The notes beneath the pieces were generated by a model, which searched no databases, was not told the origin of the DNA, and saw nothing but the letters and a program-made list of their open reading frames with translations. A stretch of DNA of 64,000 nucleotides from Isoetes taiwanensis (Eukaryota; Streptophyta; Lycopodiopsida; Isoetales; Isoetaceae), in contig JAJEKV010000063.1 in assembly GCA_021234155.1 (NCBI GenBank), positions 3,409,536-3,473,535 on the forward strand. The letters are read 5' to 3'. Positions 21,324 through 30,522 of the stretch are shown here, piece after piece. Each line of letters starts with the position of its first letter. The first letter of the stretch is position 1. The translations under genes were made by a program, and so were the position numbers.

Positions 21324-22985
21324 CTACTTCTTGTTCTCTTTCTTGTAGCCCCGAACAACTACTTTGCTATCCTCCACCTTACCCCTCTTTGTTCTTACGC
21401 CCTTTCCTTTTACGCAAATATTGACCAAGTTGCCCTCATCCGATGGAATTACTCCCTCAACTTCCTTAGGTGCTTCGATTATTGGCCTGTCCGTTGTTTT
21501 TTCCACAACCCCAGTCTTTGTGTTTACGACTTCTTCTATAGCTTCTTGGGCGACTTCTTGGGTGGTGGTGGTGGTTCTGTTGTTGCAATCAAATCGATCA
21601 CAATTGATTTGCTCCTATAGGACTTTGCAGGTGTTGTGCATCTTCAAATGGCACCATTGTCCTTCTTTGAACCCTCAACGGTGAGACCTCAATTGCGGAT
21701 CCGGATTAACACATTCTTTTTGGTGTACTATTTGAAGCACACAGCAACATGGCCAAAACCTAGCTTCGTCAAATACACCCTCCGGCACCTTTCGGGGCAA
21801 CCATGAATACATTGTCCTCCTCTCAACAATGAACAACAAGCTATATGATACTCATGTTGGCAATTCGGTGCTAAACTTAACCATAAGCTTTAGTGAATTC
21901 CAGGACCACATCTTAAACATGTATAAAATGAATCTTCCACTAGCAACTTATCTCATTATAATAGTAGAGATGCTAAATGTTCTTGAGGAGTATCCATTTT
22001 CAGCTTCCACAAATTGTTTATGTAGAAATCACGAAGTCTCGTTCTTCTTCGAGAACTTTTAACTCCTCCTCAAGTTTGAGTTTCACGTTTGACCCGCTCA
22101 TTAACGGATGTAGGGGTTCATTGCTTTTTGTACCTTGTTCATTGCCAAGTTTCCATCCGACGGTCGCTCCAAATCTTTAATTTACGCCTCCAACTCACAT
22201 GTTGGATTAAGCGAACTCCTCCGTTTTGTAGCCAAATCATTTGTGGCCTGTCTTAAAACCTGTTTTTTCAGCCTCTTCCAACATCATTTTCTCGTAATTC
22301 AGAGGCCTTCTCATTGCCTTTCAGCTCACTTCCCTCTTTTGCTTCCATTCTTTGTGATAAGTAAAAGCGATATTCCAATCTCCTGACTTTGCATTCTCTG
22401 AAAGGTTTTTATGTTTTCATCACATGCACCGACCTCATTTGATCCAAATTGCCACCTTTGGCTTTGCCTTCATTTCCGAGTTTTCCTAACATGTGCTACA
22501 ACATGCGCCTCTGTTTTTACTTGTCTATTGTTGTGGTATCTTTGACATTGCACGCAACAAAATGCAGCCCGGTTTTTTGTGTTCCTCAGGTGCAAGTATT
22601 GATCTAGTGCAATTTTCAAACGCAAAAGCAAAGGGCCAGGTTGCTTTCTTACTTATTTGTTGTGACAATTCTTGTAGATTTTTCGGCAGAGTGTTTCCAA
22701 CTTCTCTTGAAGATGCTCCTTTGCACAGTGCCATTTTATCTTTCCCTTGTTCAACTTCTTTGTCCAAACAGAATCCCAATCTCGATCCGTGACATTATTT
22801 TCCAACCAAGCTTCTTCCTCGTGGGGCTTCACCCCCGAATTGCACAGACCTCTGATGGTGTGAAAATCATCCGCGCTCCATGCCTCCATCGTCAACAGTG
22901 AAACACTGATCTGAGTTTTTGCGCCCAGGGGGAAAGGAGGGAGAAGGGCGTGACGGGCTTCGACGTCCGCGAGTTTTAGCACTTA
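21324..22985 (-). pseudogene. Decayed unknown gene inside the transposon, reading toward the phosphatase remnant
   Basis: Starting close to the right terminal repeat, the minus strand is open from 22982 to 22653, with a likely start at MEAWSADDFHTIRGLC and acidic and tryptophan-rich text after it. Further down, fragments suggest a coiled coil (about 22090-22030: LKLEEELKVLEEERDF) and a lysine-rich basic stretch (21506-21324: GKGVRTKRGKVEDSK). The fragments are in different frames. They may be the 5' part of the same gene as the FCP1/SCP1-like domain at 20296-20976, or a separate transposon protein. I do not recognise a family. Confidence 0.35.
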
Positions 22986-23013
22986 AAGTGCTTAAACGCT
23001 TCGCCAAAAGTTG

Positions 23014-23037
23014 TACCCCACTAGCGATTTTACACCC
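23014..23037 (-). repeat. Right terminal inverted repeat of the 7.66-kb transposon
   Basis: Reverse complement of the left end with few mismatches; it ends TTTTACACCC. It is followed by ATTT at 23038-23041, which is also the end of the interrupted kinase codon series. Confidence 0.8.
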
Positions 23038-23041
23038 ATTT

Positions 23042-24906
23042 CCCGCATACTTGGTCTAGTACGTGGATTCTCATTTGTGCACAACAACGCTAGCCTCAGA
23101 ACAGTAAGTATTTCCTCTTCTTCCTTTCCTTGATAATCCCTTATCCTGGGGTCAAGGACCTCGTCAACAGACTCTGTTTGCTGGATAACAAGCCTAACAC
23201 ACTTCCCTAAATCCACATCTTCTGAAGAACTGGAATCAACAGTTTTTTCCGGTAATTAGTTCTAGAAGCACCATTCTGAAGGCATAAACATCAACTTTTT
23301 CGTTCACCTTCATAGTGTAATAATAGTCTGTCAGGGAAATTATGCATGTTAAATGAAAATTTAAAATTTCAGAGATATTTTGAGGTCTCTGGACTTACCT
23401 CGTGCTATGTATCCGTATGTGCCAACAATAATTATAATAGATACAGATAATCCATCTTTGTCAATCAATTTTGCTATTCCGAAGTTTGTGATGCAAGGCT
23501 CCATGTTAGAGTGTAACAACATATTGCTGGATTTGATGTCACGATGAATAATCTGGGGATGAATATCATGGTGCAGGTATGCCAATCTATGTGCAGTGCC
23601 TAATGCAATGTTGTATCTTGTTTTTCAATCAAGAGCAAGTGTCCTATGCAGAGCATCTCTGAGGCTTCCTACTTCCATGTACTCATATATGATTTAACCA
23701 ATTCCATTCTAGGCTGAGTACTCAATGATGTTTATTAGATTTCTATGTTGTAACTTGCCTACAGTTTCTAACTCCCTTTCAAATGTTGCTCCTACTGTCT
23801 TTTTTGGATAGCTTCAGTTTTGTTACTGCAAGTTATTGTCTAGATCTGCTAAGGACTTTTTATATTAATCCATATGCACCTTTTCCTACAACATTATTTG
23901 TGGCATGCAATACTTCCGTTGCAGACGGTTTCCTGGAACCGTTGATAAAGAATACTCTTGCTTTGCCTTTCTGGCACAATGAGACTATTGTTGTATAAAC
24001 AATTAAAAGACAAAGTGCAATTGCTCCAAGAATTATCCCAGCAAGAATGCCTTTTTTAGCCCCTTTTTTCTTTTTCTGATGTAGTCACAGTGCAGGATGT
24101 ATTTGAAGTGCACAACTTCTGGTTGCTAGCAAATGACAGAGGATAAGAAATCAGGAACCCTTTCCATGATTGGGGAACATCTTCTAATAAATTGTTATAT
24201 GAGACATCTACACATATCAGCTTTGCCATGTGATCTTCTAACTTGTTATGTCACAAGTCCATCTGTTCAAGTGAAATATGTCTAATTCAGCCGGTATATT
24301 CCCAGTCAGCTTATTGTAACTTAGATTAAGCATATTTAAATGCAAGTGCTCAATTTCTCGAGGTATGGAACCTTCCAGTTCGTTATCTCCCATTCTCACC
24401 TCCACAAGAGAGAGATTGCAACAAAAAAAAAAATAAAACTTGGGATTTCGTCTGCCAGTCTATTCCCTTCAAGGATTAGAGTTTCCAAAATTTTGAGACT
24501 ATTCATCTCTTGTGGGAGATTGCATGCAAGAAGGTTATTGCTCAAGTCCAGATAGACCATTTCTGTGCAGTTGGCAAACTCTCTGGTGGAATCTTAGATC
24601 CATTTACCAAGTTAAAAGAGATGTCCATATATTCCAGTTTTGATTGTGAGCAAAATCTAATTTTTGAAGTTCTTGAAGAGCAGATATTTGGGAGGAAATA
24701 CTTTCACTTGGAGATGGGCAGGAGAGATTAAGAGCACTAACCATGAGGCCATCGGTGTGGCAGGAAATACCGACCCACAAGCACGGACTAGAATCAGAGG
24801 CATTCCAAGAGTGTAGCACATCTGTGGGATTTGCAACAACAATTGAAAAAGCTCTCTTGATCAAAATGGAAACGTTTGCAGAAACAAGCCATCTAGTTTT
24901 GTACAA
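23042..24906 (-). pseudogene. LRR receptor-like kinase, decayed and interrupted
   Basis: Read down the minus strand: an LRRNT-type cap (VLHSWNASDSSPCLW, VGISC) near 24830-24750; a few leucine-rich repeats (EGSIPREIEHL, LNLSYNKLTGNIP) near 24380-24280; a membrane segment GILAGIILGAIALCLLIVYT near 24040-23985; then the kinase. That gives GKGAYG (glycine loop, about 23880), FERELETVGKLQHRNL (about 23760), LAYLHHDIHPQIIHRDIK (about 23560), TNFGIAKL where DFG is expected, GTYGYIA, and RTRPSMREM ending at 23042. Several in-frame stops (for example near 23700) and frameshifts kill it, and most repeats are missing. The DFG Asp is Asn and APE is lost. The tail lies at 15157-15377 beyond the transposon. 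The subfamily resembles clade XI receptor kinases (inference). Confidence 0.85.
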
Positions 24907-25120
24907 TATTGTCTCCTTAAATCAGAGGTTATCTTGATAATCTTCTGAATTGCATCAGCCCGTTATAGTTGAACCTAGTTCACATCATGGGGGATGTGTC
25001 CATTCACATTCTCGTTCATCAGAAAGAGTGGCTAAAATGTCAGACCCAACAGGCGCAGATAAATGCCTTCATATTTTGACTTCAAGTCTTGACATTGCCC
25101 TCATTCTCTATAGTTGTCTA

Positions 25121-25668
25121 TGTTGGAGTTCATATCACAATTTGTTTATTAATCTTTAAGTGCATATAGTAGAAGACCACAGACAATATCTGTACATACT
25201 TGAGAAGACAGAGAAATGATCTAAGGTTGAAGTCAGAAGGATAAGAGCAGGCATTTGTAGATATGCTCAGATTCATATTTGATCTAAGCAAATGAAAGAG
25301 TTCTTAGGTTTAGCAATTGACCTAAGAAAATGATATATTCCTATGGTTATTTGTTAATCATTGAAAAACAGTTGCGAACCATTGAATTAAAACAGGGGAA
25401 TATTCGAAGCCTCGACGAGATGCTTGCAGCCAAATTTGGTTTGAACTGGCTCGGTCCAATGCAAAACAAACATGAAGATTGTGTTGAATCTGAAAACCTG
25501 CTAGCGGTCTGGCATCACCGCCAGACTGCTAAGATTAAAAGAAGATGTAAGATAGGTTATAATTCAGTTGGTGCCACGGTGAGCAGATTGATTCGAAACT
25601 GTGGAAAGATCAAAGATAAAAGGGTTTTGTGAATTGAATCTATATTGCTACAGTATCTATTATAGTTC
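25121..25668 (+). repeat. 5' LTR, left part
   Basis: Matches 36475-37020 of the 3' LTR nearly base for base and stops at TATAGTTC, where the foreign insertion begins. It includes an open frame from 25330 (MIYSYGYLLIIEKQL...) that is also open in the 3' LTR. Confidence 0.93.
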
Positions 25669-26490
25669 TAAACTAGAAACGTGTGCCCGGCGATGCCGGG
25701 CATTAGTCATGGATGTGTGAAATGAGTCGAGGTGATAAAATTTGAAAGTGTTGTAAAATATGTAGATGTAATCATACTCCTAGGTTAATATATGAAGGGC
25801 ATTGTGTGTATGTATGTGGCCTGGCCTGCATACGATTGAACAAAAGGCATAGGAGGGTGGAAGGGAAGGACCTTAAGATTTATATTCTTATTTATCTCAA
25901 AATCAATTAACCGAATAATTTAAGGAGTAGATTTTGTATATCACATATACGTATCTACAACTTTAAAATTTTTGGGTACATAGAGAGCATATAGTCTTAG
26001 AAATATTGTTAGCTAGCACATCAAATTAGAGAGAAATCCCTTTGAGTAATGTATGTCGGAATAAAAGTGGTTAATACATAGTTTAACTGTATTAAAAAAA
26101 AGAGCGTAATTTCTATAGGTGCAATGGTGTTTGGAGCTGCAAAAGAGTTAAGATAGATACAGAATGGTTAGGGCAAATATTTTTTTCACAAAGGGTCATT
26201 TATGATATAGAAATACAATGCTTAGGGCAAATATTTTATGCACAAATTGCGTCTTCCATTGGCTCTATAGTTTAGCATGCTTCGTCCTTTAATCTGAAAT
26301 TGAAAACATTTATTTGATAATAGATAGATAGCATATGTAGGGTATGTGTTAACTTGGTTATCGATAAAAGGTTCTAGATTTAAACATTAAATATAAATTT
26401 ATTCAACAAATGTTCGCCTACTTCAAAGTTCTAAACATGTCAAAATTCTATGCTAAACACATCCCGAAAATTATGCATGAAATCAGATTT

Positions 26491-26598
26491 ACACAAAGTA
26501 ATTCTTAAGCACCTCTTTTCCCCAAGAGGCAAGTCAAAACAATTGACACAAAGTAATTCTTAAGCACCTCTTTCCCCAAGAGGCAAGTCAAAACAATT
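26491..26598. repeat. 55-bp tandem duplication
   Basis: The sequence from ACACAAAGTAATTC to AGTCAAAACAATT occurs twice in direct succession (26491-26544 and 26546-26598), with one T missing in the second copy. Each copy holds a CCTCTT/AAGAGG mini-hairpin. Confidence 0.8.
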
Positions 26599-27499
26599 CT
26601 TTGATCTCAGAACCCTTGTCCACATTATAGCACTCCAACAAAGATATTAAGAATGCTATTATGGGGTTTCCTTTGGGATTCATGTCTTGATCGCATCATG
26701 TTGAAACATTTGAAATTGGGAGATCAAGCTATGGAAATTTCTAAACTATGACAACTCTATGCTTTTAAATTGCTTAGCTCTATTTGAACAGAGCTAATCT
26801 CTAGAAAGCATATGCACTTGCAAAATGGACACGTCTAACTTTAATGTTTTTAGAAATTTTTCCTTGGTCATAGGTTTTCCAAAATCCAAAGAATTAATGT
26901 TGAGCAACTTCATCAATATAATGTTTCACCTTGAATTACTCGCAACATTTAGCTATTGTAATCCCCTTGGAGTGACAAACTTTTTCTTAATTCCTGGATC
27001 ATATAGGGGCTCTTTGCTAGCTGCATTGTTACATTCTTCAAGTGGCCAGACGACAAAGTATAGTTTTGTTGTGCTCTTTTCCTTATATTGAATCCCATAG
27101 ACCCGCTGGTGCCCGTGGACGGCATGTTTCAAACATGCATGTTGTCCATGGCATGCTTATATTACATTCTCAATCGCCACGCTAAATTGGAAAAATAAAT
27201 CTATATGCTAATCTTTCTCTGCAAAGGTAGCAAGGGCAGGATGCACCTGTCAAGTTGCAGAACTACCTCCCAAAAGACAAACCTGCATTATAGAATAGAC
27301 TTGAAGATATTAGAGATTAAATGCACAGCAATAAGAATGCAGTTGCAACATACCATCGAAATGTGCCACCATCTTGCAGATGATCTTATTTATTTACCAT
27401 TTCAAAAGACAAATCTCTATGCTAAACTCTCTTTGCATGGGCAGTAAGGAGGAAAGAAAGTACCTTGGAGTGCGAAAATTGTAGAACATTAACTTCATG

Positions 27500-28545
27500 A
27501 TGGATGCTCTATATGATTTGCGTATACTGATTTGAACCAGTCTGCAATAGTTCATCTGAAGAATGGACATGTACCTGGTGAAGAAGTATTTCAAGTATGT
27601 ATATCAAACAAAAGATGGCAAAATTTCCCCACTCATACATAAAACAAAGGAAAAAGGAAAATTGCACACACTACTTAAAGCATACCAGTTGTATGAAAGC
27701 ATGGCAGACACTATATGACTTCTTTGCGCACATGATGCAAATTGCCAGAAATAGCTGCTTGAACATTACCAGAATAATGTGCTTCCACATAATGAATGGT
27801 ATCCCAAAGTAGATGACAAAATCTGCAACCACAAGGATTAAAAAAATTTGATCATTGGGATGGTTGGGAAAGAAGAAACATCATTAAATTTTATGCTTTG
27901 GTATAAATTCTTCATTGATATGCAATATCTACAGTCATGGACAAAAGGACAACAAAAAATGATGGTATTCAAAACAACATAAAAAAAGACGCAGCAATAT
28001 ACATGTATAGTCTGCTCTATTAGAGAAAGTACAAAATGTGAAAGCCCTATCTCAAAGCCCTGCTTCTATTAAACATGCAACGATGAGCATCTCAAGCATG
28101 CAGCACAAAAGAAAAAGTGAAATCATCAAAATTGCTCAGAATAGATAATTGCCCTTTGTGCTCACGGGAATAACAATGCTAGCAAGGGTTTCTAGATCAA
28201 TTTAAAGATTTTGAAAAGCACAAAACATTTTGTAACATACATAAGCAAAAATAATTCATACCTTGCGATTCTGGAACAATACATAATAAGCAATGCCATG
28301 ACTCTCCACGTAAAAGTCTAGTTGTGCAATATGCTGAAAAAAATAGTATCTATGCTGTGTCTGTAAACATAAAAGAAAAAACAATAAATTCAGAAGTCAT
28401 TGTATTTACATGTTCTCATGTATTAGACGAAAAAACAAAACGATGAGAGGAGTGAAATAGTACCTCCATAGCTTGATCTGCATTGCTCTATCCTTATCAA
28501 TCCAGTTCTCTAGAGGACGCTCATAAATGGAACCTTATACAGTAA
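27500..28545 (-). pseudogene. Exon-like fragments of an unidentified gene in the Helitron-like insert
   Basis: Three minus-strand blocks have plausible splice borders and protein-like text: GSIYERPLENWIDKDRAMQI (about 28540-28475), HIAQLDFYVESHGIAYYVLF (about 28335-28265, after TTTTTTTCAG) and FVIYFGIPFIMWKHIIL (about 27825-27770, after GGTTGCAG, before GTAATG). Frames do not join cleanly. I cannot name the source gene; it need not be the RBOH gene. Confidence 0.35.
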
Positions 28546-29639
28546 AAAAAAGAATGACTAAGAGAGAGCAAACTTAAAGAGAGAAGTATTCATAGAAAAC
28601 CTTAGAAGAAGACGAAATGAGGAGAAACATGAAATCCCTATTTAAGCAAAAAAACTCCAGTTGAATCTGTTGCATCTTGTCCTATACACCACCATTGGTA
28701 TTGCTTACGACAAAAGAAAAACTTCCGCAATAGAATGTTTGCTTTTTATCAGGTTGTTGCAGGATACCAATTCTTCAGACACAATCCCTAGAAAGAGACT
28801 AAGCAAGTTCATTCAACGAATCTTCATAAATAAAAGAAGGATCATGAAAACAACATCTTACGAAAACCCTACTTTTGACTAAGGATCTTGAAGCAACTAC
28901 ATGTCCACCTGTTATCTGTATATGGATATTATTAGAGGTAATATTTTCACTTAATGGAAGCTATTAACATTTTCACTGAAGTGTTATAGAATAAGAATTA
29001 AAACAAAAGAAGAACTTAGCAAGATTGTGCCACTTCAATCACACCTCATAAAAGGCAAAATAGCGGTAAACCAGCAATTTCTCTGCCTAGCTCAGTATAT
29101 TTTGCAGCCAGGAACTGGTAGATTTATTCATTTTTGATACCTACCAGATATATTGGATACGCTAGCAACACAAATAAAAGTGTGAACCACCCATATGTTG
29201 TGGACCAATCTAAATTCTTCTATATGGTCTCTGTTAGCTGCATTTCATTATGTTATTTTCTCCACATACAGATGAACATCAGTGTATAATATTTAAAAAT
29301 CCTAAGAAATTCAATAGAACAGTGTATAAAGCTTACGGGATACCATGAATCAAATGGGGTTGGCTTTCAACATGCAAGAATCAAATGCTTCAGCTTGAAA
29401 AGCTCAAAGCCCAGACCGCACCTACGACAGCATTACAAAAAGGACTGCTGACGCTGCAATAACAGATGGTGGAAAGGCCAGAAAAGAGATGTCTGCACAT
29501 CCTCACAATAAAATATTAGGTAAGCATTCGGAAGGAAATGGCTCTGCCTTTCTTGCCCACAAATCATCACCTTTCAACCTGCATTTCCTTCATAAATCGT
29601 CAAAACCAAGCGTGTGCATGTAATAAGAAAAAGGTGTTA

Positions 29640-29901
29640 CGGCACTGATTCTCCACTCCAGAGTACTCGGGACCAATAGCTCCATGACTAATCAGTTGGC
29701 TGTAGTTTTTGTTGGAAAATCTTTGTGACACTCCACCAGCTACTTCCCCTTTCATCAAACTTTCAAGCTGCCATAGCTGCAAGTTCAGGATTTTCTTTGG
29801 TTAGACATGAGTATAGTTGAAAGGCATCCATTTGTGAAAGGAACGCCTTACCTCAATATATCCTAGATTCTCAGGATCTAGCTCTTCCATAAATAATCGT
29901 T
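29640..29901 (-). pseudogene. Two exons of an RBOH NADPH oxidase (captured fragment)
   Basis: On the minus strand an exon from 29901 to 29852 reads RLFMEELDPENLGYIE and ends at a GTAAGG donor. After a 75-bp intron ending TTGCAG, the next exon starts at 29776 and reads LWQLESLMKGEVAGGVSQRF, then NYSQLISHG. Respiratory burst oxidase homologues have MEELDPE.LGYIE.WQLE..L at the second EF-hand region, so the match and the phase-0 junction are convincing. The membrane and flavin domains are missing and no open frame continues. This is a gene piece carried by the insertion, not a working oxidase. Confidence 0.75.
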
Positions 29902-30272
29902 CTGTATAAAGATTGAAATGCTTCGGCATCCTACGTTACATGCGCTCCTCTGAGGCGGAATGCCAAAACGTAGATAGGCAAGCATAGACAGGCTGTAGAC
30001 GAAAAATGAAAATTCAAAATTGGTGTTGCTGCATCCCGCAAGAGGGAGAATGCACGATCTTGCAGAGGCCCGCAGAGGACCCAGCTCAAGAACCAGTTGC
30101 GCAGGCACAGAGAGCATGGAGTGCAAGAAAAGATTTGCATAAAATTGGCATTCAATGCCGACAACCTGCGTCCCGCAAGGGGACATGCAACCGGAGAGGG
30201 AACGCCGCATGCGGCGTAAGATGCGGCGTTCCCTGGCACAATTCCCAACACGCTCCCAAAATAAAAAAGAAG

Positions 30273-30505
30273 ATGAACAAAGGTGCATTATTCTTTGAGC
30301 CAACGGTTTTGTATGATTTGCTAAGTTGAATTTATTAATGTGCCTATACTAAGAGATTGGGATTGATCTAAGAAATAGATGTAATATGAGGTGTTCTTTG
30401 GACATTAAGAATTAATGTCTTTATGTGGTCATAAATTGTTGTGAAACAATGGTTGCATTGTTCTAAGTGAATATTTGTTTTATTCTTGACTCTGAATTTC
30501 TTACA
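30273..30505 (+). repeat. 5' LTR, right part
   Basis: Matches 37024-37256 of the 3' LTR with about three differences in 233 bp, ending in CTTACA. Together with 25121-25668 it makes a complete LTR, which shows that 25669-30272 is an insertion. Confidence 0.93.
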
Positions 30506-30506
30506 T

Positions 30507-30522
30507 TGATATCAGAGCAGGG
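30507..30522 (+). promoter_or_regulatory. Primer-binding site for initiator Met tRNA
   Basis: TGATATCAGAGCAGGG starts two bases after the 5' LTR. It differs by one base from TGGTATCAGAGC, the usual copia site complementary to the 3' end of initiator methionine tRNA. Confidence 0.85.

Larger units (their letters stand above)
15378..23037. mobile_element. 7.66-kb DNA transposon, 4-bp ATTT duplication, inserted in a receptor kinase gene
   Basis: The left end reads GGGTGCAAAATCGGTACTGG. The right end, reverse-complemented, reads GGGTGTAAAATCGCTAGTGG. ATTT flanks both sides (15374-15377 and 23038-23041). Removing the element and one ATTT rejoins the kinase frame perfectly, which confirms both boundaries. 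Subterminal sequence at the right end has TAGCACTTAAAGTGCTT (about 22978-22994); the left has CAAGTGCTTAAAA (about 15431-15443). Inside are a broken transposase-like gene (+), a GAGGAA-rich exon-like segment (+) and a broken FCP1/SCP1-like phosphatase gene (-). A 4-bp duplication fits the Sola superfamily known from plants and animals, but that assignment is inference. Another member of the same terminal family sits at 34466-36153. Confidence 0.85.
25669..30272. mobile_element. Helitron-like insertion splitting the 5' LTR, carrying host exon fragments
   Basis: The inserted segment begins (T)CTAAACTAGAAACG and then GTGCCCGGCGATGCCGGGC, a form I associate with 5' ends of plant Helitrons. There is no target duplication; three LTR bases (GAA, 37021-37023) are replaced. 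About 40 bp before the right end is a strong hairpin with 13-bp arms GGGAACGCCGCAT / ATGCGGCGTTCCC (about 30196-30232). The canonical CTRR end is not visible at the right junction, so the class is likely rather than certain. The body contains exon-like fragments on the minus strand, including RBOH sequence, with splice sites kept; gene-fragment capture is typical of Helitrons. No Rep/helicase sequence is seen, so it would be non-autonomous. Confidence 0.6.

Noticed and set aside
25669-30272. Classical cut-and-paste transposon
   Set aside because: No terminal inverted repeat and no target duplication at the LTR junctions; a Helitron-like origin explains the 5' end better.
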